Of a stretch of 31,125 bases of DNA, positions 17,119 to 24,787 are shown piece after piece. Below the pieces are notes generated by a model. It worked only from the letters and a program-made list of their open reading frames with translations. It was not told where the DNA came from and searched no databases. Source of the DNA: Chloroflexota bacterium. GTDB lineage: Bacteria > Chloroflexota > UBA6077. The first letter of the stretch is position 1; each line of letters begins with the position of its first letter. The translations under genes and the position numbers were made by a program. Location: the NCBI GenBank assembly GCA_021806765.1, contig JAJZQR010000024.1, forward strand, positions 1 to 31,125, read 5' to 3'.

Positions 17119-17285
17119 CCGTACCACGATTAGACTCCTGGCATCGCGAGCGTAAGAAATTGAAAAGTTGGCCAGGAGGTTGAAGCGAAGTCCGAGCAGG
17201 TAAGCGGGGGAGTCGAACAGTTAACCCGCGACATCCGGTACGGAAAATAGTGAGGGCCCCGCAACGGGTGCCACCGCCGGGGCCC
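17119..17285. ncRNA. Structured leader or small RNA candidate, class unknown
   Basis: Nested perfect complements suggest a folded RNA. An outer stem CCGTACC (17119-17125) / GGTACGG (17237-17243) encloses hairpin CTCCTGGC (17135-17142) / GCCAGGAG (17171-17178) and hairpin GCGGG (17204-17208) / CCCGC (17225-17229). A terminator-like hairpin GGGCCCCG (17254-17261) / CGGGGCCC (17278-17285) comes next. On + it would be the leader of the antiterminator operon. On - a TATAAT at 17328-17323 could start it. I do not recognise a known riboswitch. No protein of known family is encoded in this 483-nt gap (17085-17567). Confidence 0.4.
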
Positions 17286-17310
17286 AGGGCAGAGGGAGCT
17301 TGCAGCATCC

Positions 17311-17344
17311 CTAGCCAGCCACATTATACACGTTGGCTGGCCTA
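17311..17344. promoter_or_regulatory. Inverted repeat enclosing TATAAT (-) / TATACA (+)
   Basis: CTAG-CCAGCCA (17311-17321) and TGGCTGG-CCTAG (17334-17345) are complementary apart from one bulged base. The loop holds TATAAT on the minus strand (17328-17323) and TATACA on the plus strand (17325-17330). This looks like an operator overlapping a promoter. Which strand is transcribed cannot be decided from the sequence. Confidence 0.4.
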
Positions 17345-17567
17345 GAGAGAAGGTCGGCCTGCGCTTCTGCTACTGCTGATCCGCTTTGTTGCCCCTGCCC
17401 ACCTACCGGCCTGCACCTCTCTTCTGGCACGGCTTCATTCTGCCGATGTCGACCAAGTTTCCAGGGCGCTGCTTGATCGCTAGCTTTGGCGCCTGGAACG
17501 CGAGGGATAGAGACGGTCGTCTGTGTGGACAAGGCGACGATGTCAGGAAACGGGGGGCTGGTGATCC

Positions 17568-18083
17568 GTGAAGCAGTGGTACGCGCTACGGTCAAAGCCG
17601 AAGAGAGAAGCCTCAGCAGCGGCTCTGCTTGCGAGAGCAGATATCGAGGTATACCTTCCTCAAGTGGCGTCGGCTAAGAGATTAGGCGTCCCCGTGCAGC
17701 CTGAGCCCCTCTTCCCCGGCTATTTCTTTTGCCGGCTCGACCCTCAGCAGGGGGGGCTTCATCTTGCCCGCTACACTCACGGTGTCCTGCATGTGGTGGG
17801 ATACGGCGATCAACCCTGCCCGCTCCCGGATGAACTGATTCTCTCCATCAAGGAACGAGTAGTCCGGTTGCAGGGAAGGATCTCTCCGGAGTTGCACCCG
17901 GGCGACCGGGTTGTTGTCACCAGCGGTCCCTTCCGCGACATCGAAGCGGTCTTCGACGGACATTTGTCGGCTGCAGGACGGGCACGGGTGCTGATCCAAA
18001 TGCTCCAGCGCCTCTGCTGTGCTGAGATCCATATCGGGCAGTTGCGACTTGTCGCCAAAGCAGCGGGAGTTGCCCAGGCTTAG
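17568..18083 (+). CDS. NusG-paralog transcription antiterminator (RfaH/LoaP-like)
   Basis: The 171-aa protein starts at GTG 17568. It has an NGN domain opening with QWYALRSKPKREASAAALL, containing VYLPQV and PLFPGYFFCRLD, and a C-terminal KOW segment (LHPGDRVVVTSGPFRDIEAVFDG). The RfaH, UpxY and LoaP families are specialised NusG paralogs that sit first in long polysaccharide or natural-product operons and let RNA polymerase read through terminators. Its place ahead of a glycan/peptide cluster of more than 13 kb, after a long structured leader, fits that role. Housekeeping NusG is unlikely because secE and the ribosomal protein genes are absent. Confidence 0.88.
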   Translation: MKQWYALRSKPKREASAAALLARADIEVYLPQVASAKRLGVPVQPEPLFPGYFFCRLDPQQGGLHLARYTHGVLHVVGYGDQPCPLPDELILSIKERVVRLQGRISPELHPGDRVVVTSGPFRDIEAVFDGHLSAAGRARVLIQMLQRLCCAEIHIGQLRLVAKAAGVAQA

Positions 18084-18277
18084 GCTCGGCGCCATCAACT
18101 ACGAGGCCGGGGCAATACCGTGAACATAGGGAATGACCAAGCGAGACTCCGAGTCGATTCGAGGTTTCGCAACGGCGGTAGCTCGCGCATCGGCAGGAAG
18201 TCTTCCAGAGATGGCGGCCCCAACACTGAGCTGGCCTAATCTTACCGGGCTGCCTCGAGCCCTTCGGAGTCGTTGAC

Positions 18278-18895
18278 ATGTCCAACGAGACGTTCCTCCT
18301 GAAGGAAACCCGATCATACCTTTCCGACGTGAGCAGCATCCTGGAACGAGTGCCCGTGGAGGACTTGGTACGGATAGTAAGTCGACTGGAAGAGGCCAGA
18401 TGGAATGATCAGGCGGTATTTACTTGCGGGAATGGAGGCTCAGCTGCTACAGCCATTCATTTCGCCTGTGATCTGGCCAAAGGGGCTTCGGCTCCAGGTA
18501 AGCCAAACATCAAGGCGTTGTCGTTGTGTGAGAACGTGTCGTTGCTGACGGCCTGGGCCAACGATGTTTCTTATGACGACGTTTTTGCCCGTCGAATGGC
18601 CCCTTGGCTGAAGAAGGGGGACGTTCTGGTGGCAATCAGTGGGAGCGGCAATTCCCGAAATGTGTTGAATGCCATCTATCGGGCCAGGGCCGGATACGCC
18701 ACCACCATAGGGTTTGCCGGTTTCGATGGTGGAAAGATGAAGGACCTGGTGGATCTCTGCATTGTGGTCCCCTCCAACCATATCGAGCATGTCGAGGACG
18801 TCCACCTTCTCTTATGCCATTTGGTCACTGTCTGCTTGCGGGGCCTTCCTACTGCTTCAGCAGACCTGATGAGGTCGCGGGGTGGGAAGATCTAG
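18278..18895 (+). CDS. gmhA: GmhA-like sedoheptulose-7-phosphate isomerase
   Basis: The 205-aa SIS-domain protein has the phosphosugar-binding motifs CGNGGSAATAIHFACDL and ISGSGNSRNVLNAI, and the C-terminal HIEHVEDVHLLLCHLV containing the family's metal/active-site residues. GmhA converts sedoheptulose 7-phosphate to D-glycero-D-manno-heptose 7-phosphate, the first step toward nucleotide-activated heptose for LPS cores, S-layer glycans or capsules. The next gene is a GmhB-like phosphatase, which supports the call. A 194-nt gap separates it from the NusG-like gene. Confidence 0.85.
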   Translation: MSNETFLLKETRSYLSDVSSILERVPVEDLVRIVSRLEEARWNDQAVFTCGNGGSAATAIHFACDLAKGASAPGKPNIKALSLCENVSLLTAWANDVSYDDVFARRMAPWLKKGDVLVAISGSGNSRNVLNAIYRARAGYATTIGFAGFDGGKMKDLVDLCIVVPSNHIEHVEDVHLLLCHLVTVCLRGLPTASADLMRSRGGKI

Positions 18896-18914
18896 GGGAG
18901 GGCGCCAGGCTCTG

Positions 18915-19511
18915 ATGGCCATAGATAGCTGTGATGCGGAGAACCGCGGGGCCGTGAAGGCGGTGTTTCTGGATCGCGACGGTGTCATCAATGAGAACCG
19001 CGCGGATTACGTGAAGGACTGGGCCGAGTTTCGGTTCCTGCCGGGTTCTCTCGAGGCGATCGCGAGACTGTCCCGAGCCGGGGTGAAAGTGTTCGTCATC
19101 ACCAATCAGGCCATCGTCAATCGCGGCGTGGTGTCCTGCGATACCGTGGACGCCATCAATCTGCGGATGATGGCGGAGATCCAGCGGTGGGGCGGCAGGG
19201 TGGAAGCGGTCGCCTACTGCCCTCATCGAGCCGAGGAACACTGCCACTGCCGCAAGCCTGAGCCTGGTCTGCTGCTGGGCCTCGCCCGAGACTATGGACT
19301 GGACCTGAAGGACGCGGCAGTCGTCGGCGACGCTTTGACCGATGTGGAAGCCGGCCTGGCCGTGGAGTGTCGGGCTATCCTCGTGATGACGGGACGAGGC
19401 CGGGAGCAACTGGCGATGGCCATGGCTACCGGGAGGAGGGGCTTCTCCGTCGCTCGAGATCTCCCCACAGCCGTCGATCTGGTGCTTCAGTCGCTGGCTC
19501 TCGAGGTGTGA
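18915..19511 (+). CDS. gmhB: GmhB-like D,D-heptose bisphosphate phosphatase (HAD family)
   Basis: The HAD nucleophile motif is AVFLDRDGVINE, followed by VFVITNQA (motif II), the zinc-binding loop CPHRAEEHCHCRKPEPG (motif III Lys included) and VVGDALTDVEAG. This pattern is diagnostic of GmhB/HisB-N phosphatases. It removes the C7 phosphate of heptose 1,7-bisphosphate in the activated-heptose pathway. I prefer ATG 18915 (198 aa); a GTG at 18882, overlapping gmhA by 14 bp, is also possible. The heptose kinase and nucleotidyltransferase steps are not visible in the window. Confidence 0.85.
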   Translation: MAIDSCDAENRGAVKAVFLDRDGVINENRADYVKDWAEFRFLPGSLEAIARLSRAGVKVFVITNQAIVNRGVVSCDTVDAINLRMMAEIQRWGGRVEAVAYCPHRAEEHCHCRKPEPGLLLGLARDYGLDLKDAAVVGDALTDVEAGLAVECRAILVMTGRGREQLAMAMATGRRGFSVARDLPTAVDLVLQSLALEV

Positions 19512-19587
19512 GCATGGGCAACTCCCCGTCGCTGATCCTCGTTTCGGGAGTGTGCGGCGTCTTCCTGATCTCTCGGAGTTAGAGCCG

Positions 19588-20403
19588 ATGGCTGTGGATC
19601 TCCAGGGGGAGGGGACCCTCCAACGACTTCTCTACTACCTGCACGGACAGGCTCCCAGCGTGGGCGACTATCTCCTCCAAGGGCTTCTCACGACCCTGCT
19701 GGGCGGCCTGCCCGGCCTGCCGGGCATAGCCCTGCGGGGGCTGGCCTACCGGTTGATCCTGAAGGCCGAGGGGTTCCCCGCCATCGAGCGGGGGGTGAGA
19801 CTGCGCCACACCCGGAACCTCCGCCTGGGCCCCAACGTGTACCTGGACCAGGGGGTGTACCTCCACGCCTGCCGAGGCGGCATCGAACTGGGCGCCGGCA
19901 GCTACGTCATGCACAACGCCGAACTCCACGTCTTCAACTTCCGCGATCTCCCCCATGCCTTCATCAAGATTGGAAGGGGCACCTTCATCGGGGAGTCGGT
20001 GGTGATCCGGGGGCAGGGAGGGGTGACCATCGGCGACTCGGTGCTGTTGGCGCCCATGGCCAAGATCCTGGCGGTCAACCACAACTTCTCTGACGTGACC
20101 CGGCCGGTGATGGAGCAGGGCATCACCGGGAAGGGCATCGTCGTCGAAGACGGGGCGTGGATCGGTGCGGGGGCGGTCGTTCTGGACGGGGTACGGGTCG
20201 GACGGGGCGCCGTGGTGGGGGCCAACGCGGTGGTAACCAGGGACGTGCCGCCCCACAGTGTGGCCGTGGGGTCGCCGGCCAGGGTAGTCCGTGAGTTTGA
20301 GGACGGAGCAGTACCTTCGGTGGAAGCCGCACCGGAAGTCCTCCGATTGGTGGGCCAGGCCGCCGGCATTCTCGAGGCAAGGGGATTCGAAGGTGCGCGA
20401 TGA
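19588..20403 (+). CDS. Left-handed beta-helix (hexapeptide-repeat) acyltransferase
   Basis: From ATG 19588, preceded by GGAGTTAGAG, the product is 271 aa; an in-frame GTG at 19552 is less likely. Hexapeptide repeats run from about residue 85 to 225, including IGRGTFIGESVVIRG, VTIGDSVLLAP and IGAGAVVLDGVRVGRG. The end, VVTRDVPPHSVAVGSPARVV, is typical of WbbJ/NodL-like O-acetyltransferases. The HNFSD segment holds the usual catalytic His. The acceptor is probably a sugar in the surface glycan made by this operon, but that is inferred from context. Confidence 0.85.
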   Translation: MAVDLQGEGTLQRLLYYLHGQAPSVGDYLLQGLLTTLLGGLPGLPGIALRGLAYRLILKAEGFPAIERGVRLRHTRNLRLGPNVYLDQGVYLHACRGGIELGAGSYVMHNAELHVFNFRDLPHAFIKIGRGTFIGESVVIRGQGGVTIGDSVLLAPMAKILAVNHNFSDVTRPVMEQGITGKGIVVEDGAWIGAGAVVLDGVRVGRGAVVGANAVVTRDVPPHSVAVGSPARVVREFEDGAVPSVEAAPEVLRLVGQAAGILEARGFEGAR

Positions 20404-20434
20404 GTTCCCGCCCTCGTGAAGGAGAGGGAGTAAG

Positions 20435-20716
20435 GTGAGACTACTGTATCGCCGAAGCCCGAGTGTGGTTGCGCGCAAGATCGGCGGCGAGATGATCCTC
20501 GTGCCTATTCGTAACAACGCCGGTGACCTTCAGTGCATCTACAGCTTGAACGAGGTCGGTGCCTTTCTGTGGGAGCGAGTCGACGGCGAGCGGACCGTAG
20601 CGGAGTTGCTCGAGTCCGTACGCGCTGAGTTCGATGATTTACCGAACGAGATCGAGGGTGATGTGACTCGTTTCCTATCCCAGTTGGAGGAAATCGGGGC
20701 ATTGGTGGGTGTCTGA
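20435..20716 (+). CDS. PqqD-family peptide chaperone (RRE), module 1
   Basis: The 93-aa protein has the PqqD winged-helix pattern: an early strand (RSPSVVARKIGGEMILVPI), the turn YSLNEVGAFLWERVDGERTV, and a helix ending LSQLEEIGALV. GTG 20435 follows GGAGAGGGAG. PqqD-type RRE proteins bind leader peptides and present them to maturases. Its stop overlaps the start of the radical SAM gene (TGATGG), so the two are coupled. The likely substrate is the 55-aa peptide encoded at 22008. Confidence 0.85.
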   Translation: MRLLYRRSPSVVARKIGGEMILVPIRNNAGDLQCIYSLNEVGAFLWERVDGERTVAELLESVRAEFDDLPNEIEGDVTRFLSQLEEIGALVGV

Positions 20717-21984
20717 TGGACTGTGGTCAGATCCCGCAGATTGACTATGGAAAGTTCAGCGCTGCCCTTCATGCCAGGGCAGTATCGGAGACAGCCACGC
20801 TGCCGATAAACGGTACCCTGGAGATCACAGCGCGCTGTAACCTTCGCTGCGCCCACTGCTACCTGCCCATGGCCCACCGCCAAGGGGAAAGGGGTGGTGG
20901 GACTACCGCAACTACTGAAGGTCTCGCTCAGGAGATTCCGTCGTTGGCCGAGGCTGCCTCGGGCCGGCTCCCCCTTTGCAGCGCGGAGGCTTGTCGCCTG
21001 CTGGATGAGGTGGCGGACGAAGGCTGCCTCTGGCTGCTGATCACGGGGGGCGAGCCACTGATTAGGCCGGACTTCCTCGAGATCTACGATTATGCCAAGA
21101 GGAAAGGGTTCCTGATCACCCTGTTCACCAACGCGACCCTGGTTACCGAACGGATTGCCGACTACCTGGCTGAATACCCGCCTTTCTCAGTCGAGGTAAG
21201 CCTTTACGGTGCCACCGCCACCACCTACGAGACTGTTACCGGGGTGACTAGCTCTTACGAGCGTTGTCTGCGAGGCATTGACCTCCTCGTGTCCCGGCAC
21301 ATTCCTCTTCGCTTGAAGACTATGGTGCTCAGGGCAAACGTCCACGAGTTGGGGCTGATGGAGGAGTTTGCCTCCCGGCGTGGGCTGTCCTTTCGCTGGG
21401 ATCATCAGGTTCATCCTCAGTTGGATGGCTGTCTGGACCCGGTTCGAGTGCGGCTCACGCCGGAGGAGATGGTGGCGGTGGATCTGGCTTTCCCGCGTCG
21501 TGTGGAAGGCTGGCGAGACTTGATCGAGCGGACTCGCGACCTTCGTATCGAGGGCCGAGTCTTCAATTGCGGCGCCGGGTTCGGTAGCTTCCACATCGAT
21601 GCCTTCGGCTACCTGCAACCGTGCGGTTTTGTGCGTCGATACAGTTATGATCTGCGCCAAGGCTCATTTCACGATGGATACCACCGCTTTTTCCCCGACG
21701 TGCGCAGCCTTCGTCTCGAAACCACCACTCTCTGTGCCAGTTGCTCGCCGGTCAACGTTTGCGGTATCTGCCCGGCCTGGCAGGACATGGAGGGCAACGG
21801 GCGTAAAGGCCCCATCGAGCATATTCATCGGTATGCCAGGTTGCTTGCCGCTGCCGTGTGTCCCGAAGCGAACAGGGTGGGGGCAGGGTTGCGTCGAGAG
21901 GAGGTGGTTGCCAAAGGTAGTGGACAGTACGATGAAGGAGACTTGCCAGTGTTGCCGATTAGTGCTCGAACCTGCACGCCCTAA
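20716..21984 (+). CDS. Radical SAM/SPASM peptide-modifying enzyme
   Basis: The 422-aa enzyme has the AdoMet cluster motif CNLRCAHC (Cys41, 45, 48), a low-complexity insert right after it (GGGTTATTEG), the TGGEP SAM-binding motif and a TIM-barrel-like core. A C-terminal SPASM-type set follows: FNCGAGFGSFHIDAFGYLQPC, then CASCSPVNVCGICPAW. SPASM enzymes such as PqqE, AlbA and the mycofactocin maturase modify ribosomal peptides. Fully coupled to the PqqD gene and followed 23 nt later by a small Cys-containing peptide, it is best read as a RiPP maturase making a thioether, C-C or epimerised product. The reaction itself is not predictable here. Confidence 0.9.
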   Translation: MDCGQIPQIDYGKFSAALHARAVSETATLPINGTLEITARCNLRCAHCYLPMAHRQGERGGGTTATTEGLAQEIPSLAEAASGRLPLCSAEACRLLDEVADEGCLWLLITGGEPLIRPDFLEIYDYAKRKGFLITLFTNATLVTERIADYLAEYPPFSVEVSLYGATATTYETVTGVTSSYERCLRGIDLLVSRHIPLRLKTMVLRANVHELGLMEEFASRRGLSFRWDHQVHPQLDGCLDPVRVRLTPEEMVAVDLAFPRRVEGWRDLIERTRDLRIEGRVFNCGAGFGSFHIDAFGYLQPCGFVRRYSYDLRQGSFHDGYHRFFPDVRSLRLETTTLCASCSPVNVCGICPAWQDMEGNGRKGPIEHIHRYARLLAAAVCPEANRVGAGLRREEVVAKGSGQYDEGDLPVLPISARTCTP

Positions 21985-22007
21985 CACACAGGAAAGGTAC
22001 GAATGGC

Positions 22008-22175
22008 ATGCGCAAGTACGTATTACCCACGGTGACCCTGGTGGAGTTGCGGGTCCAGGAGGCTGTTCTCGCGCCCTGTAAAAGCGCAGTTGAGGTCGGC
22101 CCCGTCGCCGGACAGGCGACCCTGGTGACCAGTTGCGCACAGGGCTACGTATCCTGTGCGTCTAACGGTTCCTAG
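22008..22175 (+). CDS. Small Cys-containing peptide, probable RiPP precursor
   Basis: A 55-aa frame starts at ATG 22008, ten bases after GGAAAGG. The N-terminal half (YVLPTVTLVELRVQEAVLAP) looks like a leader. The C-terminal half is rich in small residues with Cys24, Cys43 and Cys50 (SCAQGYVSCASNGS at the end). It lies just after the radical SAM gene and just before a strong hairpin, a common layout for RiPP precursors. I do not recognise the family. Ser52 and Ser55 near the C-terminus are possible targets for the nearby HprK-like kinase, by analogy with lasso-peptide kinases; this is speculative. Confidence 0.7.
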   Translation: MRKYVLPTVTLVELRVQEAVLAPCKSAVEVGPVAGQATLVTSCAQGYVSCASNGS

Positions 22176-22197
22176 CGCCGCGGCGGTCTTCGCTGAA

Positions 22198-22227
22198 GGT
22201 GGCGTGCTACGACGATAGCACGCCACC
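22198..22227 (+). terminator. Perfect 12-bp hairpin after the peptide gene
   Basis: GGTGGCGTGCTA (22198-22209) and TAGCACGCCACC (22216-22227) flank a 6-nt loop, 22 nt after the peptide's stop. Only ATT follows, so it is a terminator-like or RNA-stabilising hairpin rather than a full intrinsic terminator. In RiPP operons such hairpins often limit read-through into the enzyme genes. Confidence 0.7.
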
Positions 22228-22298
22228 ATTCCCAATCTGTGGACATCGCAGCCCAGGTATTGATAGCTCAAGTTGATGAACGAGAGGCGGCTTGACCT

Positions 22299-23246
22299 TT
22301 GGCACTAGCTCGGGTCCCCATCAAGACGGCCAATCGGATTCTGCCCAGTGCCAGGCTTTCAGTGGCAGAGGTGACGCTGCACCTGGTACCGGGCGCCAAC
22401 CTGAGCGGCCTGGAAATCTATGGCTTGCACATCCCATTCTTGGCCGAGGAGCAATCGGTGGATTCGGTGCTACGTACCCACCTCCTGCCGGTGCCCGACT
22501 TGGAGTGGGGCGACCCCGTCTTTGGCTCTGGTGGACTCTGGAGCCTCTACCACACCGATGAACGATACGTCATGCCGTTCATCTCTCCCAGGATCGGGCC
22601 GCATCCGTACCGGCTCGCCATCTTCAACAGCGATTTCACCGCTGGCGACCTCTACGTCCCACCTACCGACGTTGGAGTGCGCCGTGACGTGCCAGAGCTG
22701 GGTGTGGGTTCGACCGTCGTCGATCCCCTGCTGCCGCCCATCGACGAGTTGATCCTCATCAACCTGCTCAGTCGGGGGCGGGGCGTCTACTTCCACGCCT
22801 GCGGCGTGAGCGATGGGCAACGCGCCATCGCCTTCTGTGGGGTTTCTGGAGAGGGGAAGAGCACCATGGCTCGGCTCTGGCAGGGTCAACCGGTAGTGGT
22901 CCAGAGTGACGAGCGCCTCATCGTGCGGCCAGTCGGTGACACCTTCTGGGTCTGGGGTACCCCATGGTACAGTGACCTTCGGGTAGCTTCGCCTTTGGGT
23001 GCCCCGTTGCGAAAGCTGTACTTCCTCGAGCATGGGACTGAGAACCGCATCACTCCGCTCTCACCGGCGGAGGCAGCCCGGCGTCTGCTGGTGCGCTGTT
23101 TCCCCACCTTCTACGACGCCGTGGGGATGGGGTTCACCCTGGATCTGATTTCCCAACTGTGCAGCAGCGTCCCCTGCGCGGTCTTGAGCTTCGTCCCGGA
23201 CGAGCGGGTGGTGGATCTGGTCTGGCGTGACGCCCTTGGAACTTAG
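22299..23246 (+). CDS. HprK-like kinase, module 1
   Basis: The 315-aa protein, from TTG 22299 after GAGAGGCGG, has a C-terminal HPr-kinase-like P-loop domain: Walker A GVSGEGKST at residues 181-189, preceded by YFHACGVSDG and followed by SDERLIVRPVGDTFWVWGTPW. The N-terminal half has no recognised motif. HPr-kinase homologs without HPr occur next to PqqD genes in lasso-peptide and exopolysaccharide clusters; some phosphorylate the precursor's C-terminal Ser. Here the nearest substrate candidate is the 55-aa peptide encoded 123 nt upstream. It shares architecture, but little obvious sequence, with the kinase at 27689. Confidence 0.8.
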   Translation: MALARVPIKTANRILPSARLSVAEVTLHLVPGANLSGLEIYGLHIPFLAEEQSVDSVLRTHLLPVPDLEWGDPVFGSGGLWSLYHTDERYVMPFISPRIGPHPYRLAIFNSDFTAGDLYVPPTDVGVRRDVPELGVGSTVVDPLLPPIDELILINLLSRGRGVYFHACGVSDGQRAIAFCGVSGEGKSTMARLWQGQPVVVQSDERLIVRPVGDTFWVWGTPWYSDLRVASPLGAPLRKLYFLEHGTENRITPLSPAEAARRLLVRCFPTFYDAVGMGFTLDLISQLCSSVPCAVLSFVPDERVVDLVWRDALGT

Positions 23247-23260
23247 GGTAGGGAAGAGGG

Positions 23261-23698
23261 ATGGGGCACGATAGCCGGCGTCGAGCCTTGCCCTGCGGGC
23301 CGGGGGAGTTTGACGCCCTGGCGAGCGAATTGGTTGCTCGTGGCCACGCCTTTCGGTTACGGGTGTGGGGAAACAGCATGTCACCCACGATCCGAAACGG
23401 GGACGCCGTGGTCGTCGAGCCCTGCGATGGATCGGCGCTGCGCTTGGGAGACATCGTGTTCTACCGCCGGGCAGGGGGGCACATAGCTCACCGTCTAATA
23501 GAACTGCGAGACGGTGGCATGACCTTGGTTACCAGGGGAGACGCCCACACCTACTGCGACCCGCCCTTTGGTCCCCACGAAGTCGTTGGCCGGGTGGTCA
23601 CCATTGAGCATGTCAGCAGTTCGGGCAAGCTCGCGAGATGGTTGCTGCGCCTCCGCCAATTGGGCTCTGCCGCGATCGCGTCGAGAGTCACCGTGTAG
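23261..23698 (+). CDS. S24/S26-family signal-peptidase-like protease
   Basis: The 145-aa protein has the signal peptidase I nucleophile box WGNSMSPTI (Ser39), GDIVFYRR, and HIAHRLIEL. In that last box a His (77) stands where SipW/ER-type enzymes use His as the base instead of Lys. No clear N-terminal membrane anchor is seen; the C-terminal stretch LARWLLRLRQLGSAAIA is only weakly hydrophobic. Short S24/S26 proteases of this type occur in peptide and polysaccharide clusters. It may cleave the leader of the 55-aa peptide or the N-termini of the two exported proteins at 25721 and 26593. Confidence 0.85.
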   Translation: MGHDSRRRALPCGPGEFDALASELVARGHAFRLRVWGNSMSPTIRNGDAVVVEPCDGSALRLGDIVFYRRAGGHIAHRLIELRDGGMTLVTRGDAHTYCDPPFGPHEVVGRVVTIEHVSSSGKLARWLLRLRQLGSAAIASRVTV

Positions 23699-23738
23699 AA
23701 CCGGGGCTACCGGCGGCAACTGCCGGAGTCGGTGAATC

Positions 23739-24785
23739 GTGACAACAGCCATCTCTTTGGTCAATCTGGTCAAGCGCTTCCCGCGCACTGCGGGATATCG
23801 CCAGCTTCTTCCCTGGCACCGGAGGGAAGAAGTGACGGCCGTGGACGGCGTTTCCCTTCAGGTGGCCGAAGGGGAACTCTTTGGACTGTTGGGACCGAAC
23901 GGCGCGGGTAAGACAACGTTGATGAAGATCCTGAGCACTGTGGTGCTGCCAACCTCCGGCCAGGTAGTGGTCTTTGGTAACGACGTCGTGAGCGCGGACG
24001 CAAAGGTAAGGGGGTTGGTGGGACTGGTCACGGCCGACGAACGCAGCTTCTACTGGCGGCTGACGGGTCGGCAGAACCTGGAGTTTTTCGCGGCTCTGTA
24101 CCGGTTGTGTGGGCGGGCAGGGCGCAGGAGAGTGGCTGAGCTGCTGGACTTGCTGGGACTTGCCGATGCTGCCGACCAACGTTTTCAGAGCTACTCCAGC
24201 GGAATGCGCCAGAAGATGGCCATCGCCCGGGGACTCTTGCCGAACCCCAGAGTGTTGCTGATGGACGAGCCTACCCGCAGCCTGGATCCCCTGAGTGCGC
24301 AGGCAGTACGGACCTTCTTGAAGGAGAGGGTTGCCAGAACCGGGTGTACGGTCGTCCTGGCCACTCACCAGATGGCCGAGGCGGAGCAGTTGTGCGACCG
24401 GGTGGCCATACTTCATCGGGGGGGTGTTCTGGCCTTCGGCACGGTGGAGGAGTTGCGCCTGGCCCATCGCCGTGATCGCTGCCATCTGGAGGTGAGCGAC
24501 CTGGGATCCGACCGTTGGCGTTGGTTGGCGCGGATGCCAGGGGTGACTGACTTCCGAATGGCGAGGCAGAGAAGCGGCGCGGTGGGGCTGGAGGTCGGGC
24601 TGGCAGATGCCAGGACAGTGCTGCCTCGATTGATAGAGGAGATAGTGACGTCTGGCGGCAAGATCTACGGCTGCAATGTGCGGGAGCGGCCGCTGGAGGA
24701 GATCTTCGTCGATCTGGTACAGGAGGCGAGCACGGCCGGAGTCGGTGCCGAAGTGCCGGAACCGATCCAGACAGGAGTAGCTTAA
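23739..24785 (+). CDS. ABC-2-type exporter ATPase
   Basis: The 348-aa ATPase starts at GTG 23739. It has Walker A GPNGAGKTT (residues 52-60), signature YSSGMRQKM, Walker B RVLLMDEP, and an H-loop in LATHQMAEAE. A C-terminal extension of about 100 residues is like the DUF4162-type tails of NatA/CcmA-like drug and polysaccharide exporters. The permease gene follows after 2 nt. Likely cargo is the modified peptide or a glycan precursor made by this operon. Confidence 0.93.
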   Translation: MTTAISLVNLVKRFPRTAGYRQLLPWHRREEVTAVDGVSLQVAEGELFGLLGPNGAGKTTLMKILSTVVLPTSGQVVVFGNDVVSADAKVRGLVGLVTADERSFYWRLTGRQNLEFFAALYRLCGRAGRRRVAELLDLLGLADAADQRFQSYSSGMRQKMAIARGLLPNPRVLLMDEPTRSLDPLSAQAVRTFLKERVARTGCTVVLATHQMAEAEQLCDRVAILHRGGVLAFGTVEELRLAHRRDRCHLEVSDLGSDRWRWLARMPGVTDFRMARQRSGAVGLEVGLADARTVLPRLIEEIVTSGGKIYGCNVRERPLEEIFVDLVQEASTAGVGAEVPEPIQTGVA

Positions 24786-24787
24786 CC

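Noticed and set aside
17254..17285. T-box riboswitch on the minus strand (GGTGGCACC in the hairpin)
   Set aside because: No aminoacyl-tRNA synthetase, amino-acid gene or any minus-strand gene lies downstream, and the rest of the T-box architecture is not seen.
21932..22081. Alternative Cys-rich peptide from ATG 21932 (MKETCQCCRL...)
   Set aside because: It overlaps the radical SAM C-terminus in another frame, has a weak ribosome site, and its second half only shadows the better-supported peptide at 22008.
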